Shown here: one piece after another, positions 47,113 through 58,100 of the stretch | How the letters are laid out: the number at the start of each line of letters is the position of its first letter | Numbering within the stretch: the first letter of the stretch is position 1 | Source of the DNA: Hygrophila difformis | Taxonomy: Eukaryota > Streptophyta > Magnoliopsida > Lamiales > Acanthaceae | Assembly (NCBI GenBank): GCA_030278955.1 | Contig: JAOANR010000001.1 | Location: 19,757,468-19,821,467 of the forward strand | Direction of reading: 5' to 3' | DNA length: 64,000 nt | Made by a program: the position numbers and the translations under genes | The notes under the pieces: model-generated | Seen by the model: the letters and a program-made list of their open reading frames with translations, nothing else | Told to the model about the DNA's origin: nothing | The model's database searches: none

Positions 47113-48339
47113 ATGAGCAGAAAGTTTGATATGGATTATGGACACAGTTCTGAAGATGAGGTAGTCCACCTAATGAAGAAATTGACCAGACTGCTTCAAG
47201 AATGAAGGAACAAAAGAAAGACTCAAGATCGCAATTCTGATGAGGTTCAGACGACTGACAGACCACCCCGCAGAGATTCTAAAAGAAAAGACAGCAGTAA
47301 AAGTGATCGATCAAATCGAAAAGGGAAAAACCATGAGAAGCCTGACAAATTCACTTCTGTTATATACCATGAATGTGGAGGAACGGGACACTTTAAATCT
47401 GAATGTGCCACGGCCAAAAGGAAAGAGATGAAGGCAAAGAAAGCATTGCTAGCAACTTTCAGTGATCAAGACGACGATGAGACTTCTGATCAGATCAGTG
47501 ACACAGAAGAAGTTGTTGCATTTACGTTGAGAGATGCAAGCCCCACTACATTGGAAGGTATAATCAAATCAATATGTTTTTCACCTAATAAAGATGCTTC
47601 TGATTCAGGTGACAGTGATGATGAGTACGATCAACTACTTGCTGACTACAATGAGCTTAAAGAAGAATTCGAAGCTGCTGTTCGGGAAAATAAGAAGTTG
47701 TTGGGACAACTTGCGGACGTCGGAATTTCCTATGATGAAGAAGTTGAGAAGAATGAAGTAATACAGAATGAAGTAGATTCTTTGAAGAGGCAGAATGATA
47801 AGCTTAAAGCCCAAAATTCTGATTTGCAAAAGGAGTTAGATGATTTGAAACTCAAGAACGACGAACTTCAAAAGGTAGTAAAAGGTAAAAGTGCTCTTGA
47901 TGAAATTCTAACTTCTGGAAAACGTGTTGGAGATCAAACAGGTATAGGTTATATGAAGAAATCAACTCCAAGCAATACCATGTTTGTAAGTGGAGGATAC
48001 TTGACTTCGCAATACAAGGAGACTGACAAAGTTGATGTTACAACATCGCCCAGACGAAGGCAGGACTGCAGTTATTGTCAACTACCTGGACATTCTGCTA
48101 ACACATGTATCAGAATAGTAAGAGACTTAATGAATGGTCGAGCTGTTGTTTGGCCATCACAGGAACTTCGAAAAAGGATCAGAGTACAAAGAGTATGGAT
48201 TCCAAAGAAGAAATATCTGCCACTGAAAGATGTTGAGACCACAGGAGAACAACAAGCCATATCAACTAAAGAGAATTTCGGACTTATGATTTCAGAGTCA
48301 GAAAGGGAAGGTATTGGACCAACCCAGCACAAAGATTGA
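47113..48339 (+). pseudogene. Partial copia gag with zinc knuckle and coiled coil
   Basis: An open frame begins at ATG 47113, stops at TGA 47203-47205 after 30 codons, then stays open in the same frame to 48339. It encodes a Lys/Arg/Asp-rich stretch, YHECGGTGHFKSEC (a CCHC knuckle whose first Cys is replaced by Tyr), an acidic segment, a strong coiled coil (about 47640-47890), then FVSGGYLTSQ and a second CCHC CSYCQLPGHSANTC. The same order occurs in the SIRE-type gag at 919-4002. The N-terminal UBN2 capsid domain is absent, so the product could not form a normal particle. The part from 47428 (303 residues) could still be translated. Confidence 0.85.
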
Positions 48340-48815
48340 ACCACTTGAGCTTGAGATAAAGATATGTAGCTGTGATGAAGCTGTTACTGAAGTGTTATCA
48401 TTACTCACAGACTACAGTATCAATGGGTAAACAGATTTTCTTTTTCATTGATATATTTTTGAGCTAATGAATTTTTGATTGCTTGTTTTTAAGAAGATAT
48501 TAGGTTATGAACGACACCTATGAGTTTGATGGTTCTTCCATCATGGGGGAGATTTGGTGTTGATGTTGATGCACTTTTGGCTGGTTGGTATATTTTCTAG
48601 CAGTGCTGACTGCTTGGTAACTATTTCTGAACTACTTAGTTTTATCTGCACTGTGATTATGATCTGAATATCTGATGGATGTTGTTTCTGATTCGTTTTG
48701 ACTATTCTATAACATCCTACTTGTGAATCATATTGTTTTGCTATGATATGATCTCTTATACTCTTTGGACTTAGATAGTTTCAACACCATTTGGTGATGG
48801 AATTATCATCTTCAC

Positions 48816-48831
48816 AAAGAGTGGGGGAGAT
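48816..48831 (+). other. Polypurine tract of the gag-only element
   Basis: AAAGAGTGGGGGAGAT immediately before the 3' LTR. Confidence 0.88.
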
Positions 48832-49698
48832 TGTTATTGCCATAACATTACTCTCTGTGCAGATGATGTAGTTCTATGGTTGTTGAAACTACGACAGAAC
48901 TACGAACGGAACTACGCGAGCAGTTACTGACAGTTACTGACAGACATGTGCGACAGTTATCTGCTCTGTGCGCGTTTTAACTGACCCAGACGGATCTAAT
49001 TTGTTTCTCTGAGTATATATACCTCTGTTAGATCCTCTGTAATTAAGAGTTCCAATTATTGAGTTGTATTTTACACACATTACACATTTTTACACACACT
49101 TGAGTCGGTTATTCTCTCCAAGACTTGATTGTTCTATTCTTTGAGAGAGTTTAGAAAATTCCTTGTGTTCTTTCAGCAAATTGAAGATCATTCCATACTC
49201 ACAAGGTCTGCACTACATTGATTCAACAAGATTTATTTGTTGAGAAAATCTTTCTTCGACACCCGATTGAAGAGGCTTTGCGGAAGCGCTCGATGTTTGA
49301 ATGAGATGAATTCAGGAGGACTTCTATGCCGAGATGCCATGGTTCTTGAAGCCTGAACAACCGGAGAATTCAAATTGGACAGGATCGTCCGGAGACTGAG
49401 CTGTGGAGGAATCACAACTGCAGTCTGTCTGCAAACAGGGAAGTGTTGCATTAGAGTTTGAATTGGTTGTTTTTGAGTCTTTTAAGTCTAGGTCTTTCTT
49501 GATTATTAGTATAAGTCGCCTGGATTGGAATCCCCCAGACGTAGATCCGTTGGATCGAACTGGGTCACCAAATCTCTTGTTCTTGTTTTACGATTTCCGC
49601 TGAACACTCTGTGCACACACCACTCGTTATAACGTAGTTCTGACTACCGCTCGACAACACTTTTAATTTCAAGATTTCAGTATTATCTGGGACCGTCA
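48832..49698 (+). repeat. 3' LTR of the gag-only element
   Basis: 867 bp, same length as the 5' LTR, followed by GTATA. It is preceded by the polypurine tract. Confidence 0.95.
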
Positions 49699-49809
49699 GT
49701 ATATATATATATATAAAAAAAATTATTTTAGCGATCGAAAAATTTGGTAGCTAAATTCATAATTCGGTCGCTTACAAAATTTCAGACCAAATTCAATACT
49801 AGAAATTTA

Positions 49810-50180
49810 CTCCCTCAATTCCACTACGAAAAAGAAGATTTTTAGTAAGGGAACAAGTCGTCGCTGACTTGTCACTAAATAATCGTCACTAAATAATCGT
49901 CCCTAACAATCTTCTTTTTCATAGTGTTCCCATCTTACTTGTCTTGTAGGACTCTTTTACACTGTTAGTTGTTCAACTTTGACTCAATTTTATTGCAAAT
50001 ATATATTTGAAAAAAATAGTTGTGTTCGGTCTTGTTAGATTTGTCTAATCATATAGTTTTAGAACATATATATATTGCCTAATTTTTATTTGTACATATT
50101 TTCAATATATTAATAGTTAAAAAGAATGCATTGGATTATGTCTTTGGTCAAACAAGATATATTTATTGGTACATATGGAG
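49810..50180. mobile_element. Stowaway MITE (family C) with nested CACTA MITE
   Basis: CTCCCTCAATTC at the left after TA; GTACATATGGAG before TA at the right. The interior matches family C apart from the insert at 49822-49926. Confidence 0.8.
49822..49926. mobile_element. CACTA MITE nested in Stowaway
   Basis: CACTACGAAAAAGAAGATT and inverse AATCTTCTTTTTCATAGTG, 105 bp, TSD TTC on both sides. ATAATCGTC is tandemly repeated inside. Confidence 0.85.
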
Positions 50181-50182
50181 TA

Positions 50183-50573
50183 CTCCATTAGTTATCAATG
50201 ATTTAGCCATGGAATTTGGCGGGAAAAATGGAAATTTTATTGCAGTGAGTGAAGAATATAATGTGGTTTAGTGTAAAATGTGATTCTTATGTAATAGAAG
50301 TATTAATGGGAGAGAGTAAACGTTGCTAGCTGTTGAATGTGCCGTGTGCATTCGGTCCAAGACATGATATTTTTTTAATTATCTATGTATTTATTTTATT
50401 TTTGTGTGTTAATTCGTTTTTAATGTGAATTTGTAATTTGTTCAATGAATTAGATTATTTCTGGAATCGTGAATCTTCTCAAACTTGCTTAGTCAGTCAG
50501 GTAATGATTGTAGACTTTTTCTTAGCAGCCATCAATATATTCCAAACTGATGAAGTGTTAGTATATCTCAAAA
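50183..50573. other. AT-rich gene-free sequence
   Basis: No supported feature. Confidence 0.5.
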
Positions 50574-50575
50574 TA

Positions 50576-51445
50576 CTCCCTCCGTCCCACTAACAGTGTC
50601 CCATTTCTTTTGGGCACGGTATTTAATGTGTGGATAGTTAGTATTTAATGTAGAGGTAGATTAGTGATTAAAGTGGGGGTAAATAAAGAATTTATGAGAT
50701 TTAATTATAATATATTTGAATTTTTAATTGGTTTATTTATGTGTGATGCGATAGTTGTGTGTAGGGGTGAAAGCAGTACGGTAATATTCGACCGATCCGA
50801 TGCCGTATCCGATTATATTTGAATCTGAATCCGTTTTCAACTATCCGGCCGGATATTTCAGTATTCGTATCCGAATCCGAATCCGTATTTTAATATCTGC
50901 ATTCGTATTCGAATCCGAAAATATCTGACCGTATCCGAGAATATCCGACCGTATCCGAAAATCGATAGGATATTATCCGGATTTTAAATATGGATATCCG
51001 AATATATTAATATATTATTATTATTTATTAATTAAAAATTATTAATAATTATAAAAAATATCAAATTTTCAAAAAAGATTATAAAAAATTATCGATAATC
51101 TGTATCCGATTGAATCCGTATCCGTCATATATCCGTCTTGTATCCGTACCGTATCCGGAATCCGAAATATCCGAAACCGTATTCGTATCCGGCACATCCG
51201 TATTCGATACTGAATTCGAAAAAAAAAATATGGATAATATCCGTATACGACACTATCCGACCGTATCCGTACCGTTTTCATCCCTAGTTGTGTGTTTGAA
51301 ATTTTAATATATTTATTTATTAATATGATGTGATGGTAGTGGGTTTGTAATTAAAATATTTAATTATTTCCAAAAAGGGAAATGTGACAATTGTAGTGGA
51401 CGAACCAAAAAAGAAAGTAAGACAGAATTAGTGGGACGGATGGAG
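50576..51445. mobile_element. Stowaway MITE (family F) carrying a hAT element
   Basis: CTCCCTCCGTCCCACTAA / TTAGTGGGACGGATGGAG with TA flanks. The hAT element 50762-51286 is nested inside; without it (and one TSD copy) the MITE would be about 337 bp. Confidence 0.87.
50762..51286. mobile_element. Ac/Ds-like hAT element with TATCCGAATCCG words
   Basis: TIR TAGGGGTGAAA / TTTTCATCCCTA, 525 bp, exact 8-bp TSD GTTGTGTG (50754-50761, 51287-51294). The termini resemble those of maize Ac/Ds. Ends contain many GTATCCGAATCCG words. A truncated relative is at 57460-57645. Confidence 0.9.
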
Positions 51446-51792
51446 TAATAAAAATAAAAACCTGATTATTATGATTAGGTGTAATTCATTATTCACGTGT
51501 AATCTTAATTACAACATAAACACACATAGGTTGAAAGAAAATATCAACCATTGTGTATCATGAAAAACCTTTTTCAAAGATGTCCCGTAATAACGTATAA
51601 CCTTATTACCTTTATTTAATTTTGGATTTATAAGCAACTTAAAAATGGAACTTATGCATTGATGTTTTGTATGTATATGATCAGTGGCGGAACTAGAAAT
51701 TCGATTTAGTGTAGTCAAAACTTTAGCTAATTCTTCATCCATTTCATATAATATGTTTTGTTATTGTTGAGTACGATAATTAAGTTGAAGTT

Positions 51793-51965
51793 CTTTTTTT
51801 TTTTGAAACATTGATACTCATGTGTCGGCAAAGGTGTGGGAGCCCAAACTACATAAATTACAAAGGGGGATAAAGGGGAGAGATATGGGGCCGGGTGGGA
51901 ATCGAACCTTCAACCATAAGGTTAAAAGTCAGAAGACATGACCACTGGGCCAAGTCCCATTCCCA
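51793..51965 (-). mobile_element. tRNA-derived SINE (Au-like), minus strand
   Basis: On the minus strand: TTGGCCCAGTGGTCATG (A box, about 51937-51953), GGTTCGATTCC (B box, 51898-51908), CCGGCCCC, then an A tail (T-run at 51793-51804). Flanked by GTTGAAGTT and GCTGAAGTT. The pol III boxes identify a tRNA-derived SINE. Confidence 0.82.
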
Positions 51966-52070
51966 GCTGAAGTTAATTAAGAGGGAAAAAAGTTTGGAAT
52001 TAGAGAAGAATGAAAAAAATTGAGAAAAAATTGTTTATTTATTAAAATTTGGGTTTATTTATTAATAGTA

Positions 52071-52330
52071 CTTCCTCCGTTTTTAAATTATTGACACATT
52101 GGGAGTTTTGTCACTGTTCATAAAGTAACTTTGATTCGACTTTTTAATACGTTTATATAAGAAGATAAAATATAGTCAAGTGAGATATTGTTGGATTCGT
52201 CTAATCGCATAGATTTAGAATATCAAATTTTCATAATTTTTACTTGTATGCAATTTGAGTTATTACGGATTAAAAATATGTATTGGATTGCGTGAAATGT
52301 GGCTCCGTGGCAAATATTAAGGGATGGAAG
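52071..52330. mobile_element. Stowaway MITE (family B), nested in a hAT element
   Basis: CTTCCTCCGTTTTTAAAT / AAGGGATGGAAG with TA flanks. Confidence 0.85.
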
Positions 52331-52369
52331 TAGTATTATTTTTATATTAGAACTAAAATTAAAAAAATA

Positions 52370-52370
<1 letters not shown>

Positions 52371-52427
<57 letters not shown>

Positions 52428-52428
52428 T
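52371..52428. repeat. (ATT)n microsatellite
   Basis: About 19 ATT units inside the hAT element 51682-52467. Confidence 0.95.
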
Positions 52429-52524
52429 GAGGGGGGTCAGCCTAGCACCATAGTGGTGCCGCCACTGTATATGACTATGTACACAACTATATACTCCGTA
52501 CAAGCTTAATACTGCTCAGAAATA

Positions 52525-52714
52525 CTCCCTTCGTCCTATTTGAAACGTCTTGTTACTGTTGGACAGGAGAATTAGGCTAGAGTTGGTTTGTGAATATATG
52601 ATGGGGTCCACCTAATTGTAAAAGAGAAAAATTATTTCTATTTATAGAAATAATACATTTGTAATGGGATATGCAAATATAGAAAGGATGACATTCCAAA
52701 TGGGATGGAGTGAG
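52525..52714. mobile_element. Stowaway MITE (family A)
   Basis: CTCCCTTCGTCC / GGGATGGAGTGAG with TA flanks, 190 bp; inverted relative to 6526-6715 and the same length. Confidence 0.87.
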
Positions 52715-52838
52715 TATATATAAGCAATATATCGATTCTTTAAATTTCTATCTTCCTAACTGGTTAAACAGTATCCTCAATTTAAACTTTAATTATAGAT
52801 ATAAATTACTTGCTTGGAACAAAACTAGTATTCTCTAG

Positions 52839-52928
52839 GGTTGGGGACTTACCCTAATGATCAAATCCCCCTTCTCTCAACCTTTGCCGACATATGAGTG
52901 TCACTGTTTAAAAAAAAAAAAAAAAAAA
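52839..52928 (+). mobile_element. Short SINE with clear target duplication
   Basis: Flanked by AAAACTAGTATTCTCTAG (52821-52838) and AAAACTAGTATTTTCTAG (52929-52946), an 18-bp TSD with one change. Body GGTTGGGGACTTACC..CATATGAGTGTCACTG ends in a long A tail, showing LINE-mediated retroposition. Confidence 0.85.
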
Positions 52929-52946
52929 AAAACTAGTATTTTCTAG

Positions 52947-54480
52947 AGTGAACAAATTAAAAAGGATTTCTTAAATAAATCTCTTACAAGTCCAAAAGTA
53001 ATTTTCAAGTTACAAGTGAAGTTAGTAGATTGGCCCCTCTCAAAACAGTTCACCGCATCAATCCCAGGACTTTGCAGCTATAACCTCATTATTATCACTA
53101 ACACTAACCTCTGTTATTGAAAAATATATATATATATTAATATAGTGGAAAATAATTAGTTACGAAGTTTAATATTGTCCGGTCAACATAAAAAGAAAAT
53201 TATTTTCCTAGGGAATAATATCCTTTTGGAGGTGGAATATTTCAAATATATATCAAATGAATTTTTCATTTCAACAACTGAAAAAGATTTATTATTAAAC
53301 TTCAAAATTCAGTTACTAATAAGATTAATGACTGAATTCGGCAGATATAAATGATAATATTCTTGTAGTGATATCTGATTGTTTCACTTTTGTAAATTAG
53401 CTTCTTTTTCTTTTTTTAATAAATGCTTTTTCTTTATAATTTCTTACTAACAATATTATTTTTCTATATTTAACTTAAATATTTATTTTAAATGATCACA
53501 TATTTTTGCCTGAAGATAATCTTTTGTAATAGAAAGTGTGAGCAGTAGATATTCAAGCAGCCCATGTGAAGAAGACAATGTTTGGCATACAAATAGAGAA
53601 ATATGTTAACGGTGAACAATGATGAATTCCAAATTTTGTCATCATGAATTCCAAACACACATTTTCCCCATTTTGTCATCTTTTACTATTGTAATTTCTT
53701 TTAATATAACTTCCCACCAAACTACACACTTCATTTCCACAAGAAAAGTTATTATCGAGTTTAAATTCTTTTAAAATGATCTTATCTTAAACGAATATTA
53801 AATATTGAAATTGAGTTAAGATTTTATATGGAATTCCATTATTGATTATTAGGGATCATTGCCATTTTTGTTTTGTAAATTAAATCTTTTGACATATTAG
53901 GCGTCGAGTTTCACAATTACATGAAGTATTGGGTTTAATTTAAACTATTAGGGACCATTGTCATTTTATATCGAATTCGATTATGTAGTATTGAACTAAA
54001 ACCCCAACAAAGAAATTGTGAAAACATGTGATATTGTGATGGTTGAATTAGATGTCGAACTTTTTCAAATCATCAATCCGATAATACCAACAATTTAACA
54101 TTTCTTATATTAGTGTTCAATTGTAAGAACATACAATGTTGAGACATTATTTATAGTATATGATTATCAGATGTAATAATTAACTTAAGTGAGTTGGCCT
54201 CCTCCAAAAAAAAAAAAAAAAAAAAAAAACACTTAAGTGAGTTGGTTAATAATATTGTATGGGTCTCATGTCAGAGTCTCAGTTGCACTATCTTGAATCT
54301 ATACCTCATTTGTCATTTGTGTGTCGTCTGCTCTACTTATTTTACTATAATCTTTATTCAATTCAATTCGTTGTTAATTGAATTAAGTTAAAGTTTAACT
54401 AAAGAATAATATTCAAAATAAGTTAAACAAAAACTACTATACCAATAATGAGTGTATATATATATATATATATTATAACT
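52947..54480. other. AT-rich gene-free sequence
   Basis: No coding sequence. An A-run at about 54207-54228 after GGCCTCCTCC is probably a SINE tail. Several AT microsatellites. Confidence 0.5.
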
Positions 54481-54556
54481 ATTTTTGTAATGCCCCGAAA
54501 TATGGCTTAAATGAGTGAAATAAGCTACTCATACCAACAAGGTACCTTTCTTTCCT

Positions 54557-54636
54557 GGTAGTCATCCTATAAGAACTCCAAAGTTAAGCGTGCTTGCCTT
54601 GGAGCAATTTTAGGATGGGTGACCTCCTGGGAGGTC
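54557..54636 (+). other. 5S rRNA-derived segment in the Cassandra LTR
   Basis: AGAACTCCAAAGTTAAGCGT and GGATGGGTGACCTCCTGGGA match the 3' two thirds of plant 5S rRNA, including A-box and C-box promoter positions; the stretch between them (GCTTGCCTTGGAGCAATTTT) is diverged. It is part of the TRIM, not a functional 5S gene: the 5' part of 5S is missing or unrecognisable. Confidence 0.9.
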
Positions 54637-54777
54637 TCCCAGGGTGTGCGTGAGTGAGGCCAAAACGCACTGGAAATAGCTCATGTTGGTTTGTAGGGTC
54701 AGCCTTCACTTTGGAGCCGGTAACATCTAGAGTAACAACATGTCTTTCTGCTGCGCCGAAGATGGGGGTGTTACGGA

Positions 54778-54790
54778 TGGTATCAGAGCC
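54778..54790 (+). other. Primer-binding site (tRNA-iMet) of Cassandra
   Basis: TGGTATCAGAGCC two bases after the LTR end. Confidence 0.93.
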
Positions 54791-55148
54791 AGACTGCGAC
54801 CGCGTGCTGTGGTATTCAGGCGCAACAATGTTGGTTTGTGGGGTCAGCTTTCACTCTGGAGCCGGCAAAATCTAAAGTAACACCCTATCTTTCCGCTGCA
54901 CTGAAGATGGGGGTGTTACAATTTTAGGGAACAATCATATTTTATATACGTTTGAGCGTGTATATAACATGCATGCATTGGCACTCCAGCGTAAAAATAA
55001 ACCATTTGACCTAATTTAACGATTTAGGGTAATTGTTATAACTTGTTTTTAATATGGATATCACAGGTCATATTGGATACAAAAATTTAATATGCTAATT
55101 TAATTGTTAATATTTTAAATATATGAATAAAAATTATATAATCTATAT

Positions 55149-57070
55149 ATCTATAAAAGTAATATAGTCAAGTTTCCCCCCACTTCCCACCCCCCTTTTT
55201 TCAACAATCACATTTAATTCATCCAACAATGTTTAATCCTAAAATTTTAATTATATCTATAAAAGTAATATAGTCAAGTTTCCCCCACTTCCCCACCCCC
55301 TTTTTTCAACAATTACATTTAATTCATCCAACAATGTTTAATCCTAAACTTTTAATATTGTATATTAAAATATCCATAAATATTTATTAATATCCAATAT
55401 TAATTAATATGCGTTTAATATAATTTTTTATCAATATTCATCAATATCCTAACAAATTCTTAATAAAATATTATAATATCTTTAACTAATATATTTTTAG
55501 AAGATCACGTCAAATTTGATTCTATTCCTCCAATATTTGCGTATATATCTCCACCAAACCTCCTCCTATTTCTCTATAAATATTCCATTCACTTATCTAA
55601 TATCATGGTTGTATTGAAATTCTAATCACTCACATTTTATTTCTTCATTATTTGTTTATATCTTCTCAACATTGATTTTATATTTAAAACAATGTCTTTT
55701 GTTTCTTTTTCTCATGTATTACAATGTTCCACACGCCAATATTTTCCTATATTTCTTTTGTTGCAGGTTAATTTTTCTCATAACAATATATTCTTCGTCT
55801 TGTTATTCATGTAAGATTTTTTTTTACTCGAACGTGAATATTAGTGGGTTTTTTTTGTTTTTTCTTACGTACTATTAAATATATATTTCTAATGGTTTTC
55901 CAATGACTTTTACAGGATTACATGTTGTAATTCAAGATTGCAATGAAGTCATACTCTACAAATTATTTTTATAATTCTCCTTTGTATACTACTCAAAATT
56001 TTTGTATATCATGAATCTATTTTATGTTGATTTTTTTATTGTTTGTTTTTTTGTCTTTATTCGAAATTTGAAAAAAAAAACTGAAGAGAATAAATTTGAA
56101 GATGTTTCCACTTTATTTTTTATTGATGTATTTTTCCATTTTGTTAATAGATTATTCCCTTTTTGACATCTTTCCTTTTTCAACAATCACATTTAATTCA
56201 TCCAACAATGTTTAATCCTAAAATTTTAATATTGTATATTAAAATATCCATAAATATTTATTAATATCCAATATTAATTAATATGCGTTTAATATAATTT
56301 TTTATCAATATTCATCAATATCCTAACAAATTCTTAATAAAATATTATAATATCTTTAACTAATTTAAAGTATTATATATTTTTAGAAGATCACGTCAAA
56401 TTTGATTCTATTCCTCCAATATTTGCGTATATATCTCCACCAAACCTCCTCCTATTTCTCTATAAATATTCCATTCACTTATCTAATATCATGGTTGTCT
56501 TGAAATTCTAATCACTCACATTTTATTTCTTCATTATTTGTTTATATCTTCTCAACATTGATTTTATATTTAAAACAATGTCTTTTGTTTCTTCTTCTCA
56601 TGTATTACAATGTTCCACACGCCAATATTTTCCTATATTTCTTTTGTTGCAGGTTAATTTTTCTCATATTACAATATATTCTTCGTCTTGTTATTCATGT
56701 AAGATTTTTTTTTTACTCGAACGTGAATATTAGTGGGTTTTTTTTTGTTTTTTCTTACGTACTATTAAATATATATTTCTAATGGTTTTCCAATGACTTT
56801 TACAGGATTACATGTTGTAATTCAAGATTGCAATGAAGTCATACTCTACAAATTATTTTTATAATTCTCCTTTGTATACTACTCAAAATTTTTGTATATC
56901 ATGAATCTATTTTATGTTGATTTTTTTATTGTTTGTTTTTTTTGTCTTTATTCGAAATTTGAAAAAAAAAACTGAAGAGAATAAATTTGAAGATGTTTCC
57001 ACTTTATTTTTTATTGATGTATTTTTCCATTTTGTTAATAGATTATTCCCTTTTTGACATCTTTCCTTTT
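55149..57070 (+). repeat. Tandem duplication, unit about 0.88 kb, with Helitron-like start
   Basis: 55307-56180 and 56181-57070 are near-identical direct repeats with small indels (copy 2 has an extra TTTAAAGTAT near 56370). Upstream, ATCTATAAAAGTAATATAGTCAAG occurs twice about 105 bp apart (55149, 55253), a Helitron-like 5' end. Each unit has a TATA-like CTCTATAAATATTCC and CTTTTGTTGCAGG, resembling a promoter and 3' splice site. The ORFs (55672-55878, 56558-56782) are low-complexity and not convincing. Confidence 0.85.
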
Positions 57071-57459
57071 GGATACATTTTTTTATATGTTTTTACATTT
57101 ATTTAAGTTCACTATAAAGTAGAAAACAATCATTATTTAATTGAATTCAGGAAAATTGGGAATAATCTAATAAATTGGATAGGGAATGATTTAAATTAGT
57201 TGTTTATTTTTCCCAACTTTTTATTTAGCATAGTGATTGTTATTATTTTAGAAGATCTCAATCTAATTTTTGAATGGTTGATATATATATATATATAAAG
57301 TAGATATCGATCCTATATTTTTAAGAAATTATTAATTAATATAAACAGTATAATAACACTACATAAATTAAAAAGATTTACTATGATATACAACATCTTT
57401 TAACTTCGTCTAATTGAATAAATATAGTACTATATATTTGTATAATATATACTTGTAAT
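57071..57459. other. AT-rich gene-free sequence
   Basis: No supported feature. Confidence 0.5.
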
Positions 57460-57645
57460 TAAGGGTGAACGGGGTACGGTAAATATCAAACTGATTCGAT
57501 ACTGTATCCGATTATATTCGAATCCGAATCTGTATCCGACTATCCAGCCAAATATTTCAATATTCGCATCCAAATTTGAATTTGTAATTTAATTTTAACT
57601 CCATTTTATATTTTATATGTTAATTTATTATTATATATTACTCTA
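57460..57645. mobile_element. Truncated Ac/Ds-like hAT element
   Basis: TAAGGGTGAACGGGGTACGG followed by TGTATCCGATTATATTCGAA matches the left half of 50762-51286. The right half is missing; sequence passes into a LINE remnant. Confidence 0.7.
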
Positions 57646-57649
57646 ATAA

Positions 57650-57873
57650 TGCTACTGGACTACTTGACCAATGGCATGCCTCCCGCACCTGGCGAGACGT
57701 CTTTGAACGATGTTCAGTTCATCATGTACTTTCCAAGGGTAAAATGGTCGCAGATTGTCTAGCAAAATGTGGTGCATTTTTAGAAGAATTCTACACTACT
57801 TGGACATTCCCCCAGACTTCACGCACAGGGTGTTAGCGGCGGATTCTTCGGCGTATGGTTCCCAAGAGCCAAA
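57650..57873 (+). pseudogene. LINE 3' end: RNase H domain remnant
   Basis: Translation gives WRDVFERCSVHHVLSKGK then MVADCLAKCGAF, the C-terminal RNase H motif of plant LINE ORF2 proteins (usually NxxADxLAKLG). After a one-base frameshift the C-terminal PPDFTHRVLAADSSAYG follows in another frame, ending at TAG. Short and frameshifted, so dead. No poly-A tail clearly identified. Confidence 0.7.
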
Positions 57874-58100
57874 GTGTTAGCTCATTTTTTCTTTTTTGCT
57901 TTTTGGACACCTCTTTTTGTTGCTCTGTTCCCTTTATTTTTTTTTTCAATTTGTTATTTGGCATCAGCTTCCCACAAAATAATGTTAATAATTTTAGAAC
58001 ATTGTTCACATAAATATGGAGTGACTAATGCGAATCTAATCATGAATATAATTATCATATTATACTATATTATACTTCCTCCATTTTTTTTATGGGCTAA

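Larger units (their letters stand above)
46187..49698 (+). mobile_element. Young gag-only copia element (TR-GAG/LARD type)
   Basis: 3512 bp: two 867-bp LTRs, 5-bp TSD GTATA (46182-46186, 49699-49703), tRNA-iMet PBS and a purine-rich PPT, enclosing only 1.78 kb with a partial gag. By eye the LTRs differ at about five positions (roughly 99.4% identity), so the insertion is recent. Protease, integrase and RT are absent, so it must have been mobilised in trans. Its gag remnant is homologous to that of the SIRE-type element at 1-4971, which suggests a SIRE-lineage helper. Confidence 0.93.
51682..52467. mobile_element. hAT-like element with CAGTGGCGG termini
   Basis: CAGTGGCGGAAC / GTGCCGCCACTG, flanked by TATATGAT (51674-51681) and TATATGAC (52468-52475), an 8-bp TSD with one change. 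It holds a SINE (51793-51965), a Stowaway (52071-52330) and an ATT array (52371-52428). Confidence 0.82.
54486..54920 (+). mobile_element. Cassandra TRIM retrotransposon
   Basis: Starts TGTAATGCCCC, ends GGGGTGTTACA, and is flanked by 5-bp TSD ATTTT (54481-54485, 54921-54925). 5' LTR 54486-54775 carries 5S rRNA-like sequence; PBS TGGTATCAGAGCC at 54778-54790; a short interior; then only the last ~95 bp of the 3' LTR (about 54826-54920), repeating 54682-54775. The 5S part of the 3' LTR is gone. 5S in an LTR plus iMet PBS and no coding capacity is the definition of Cassandra. Confidence 0.92.

Noticed and set aside
47428..48339. Host coiled-coil protein with zinc knuckle
   Set aside because: Lies between LTR, PBS and PPT of a retroelement and has the same domain order as the SIRE-type gag at 919-4002.
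54557..54636. Functional 5S rRNA gene
   Set aside because: Only the 3' part of 5S matches; central part diverged; it sits within a TSD-flanked Cassandra element with PBS.
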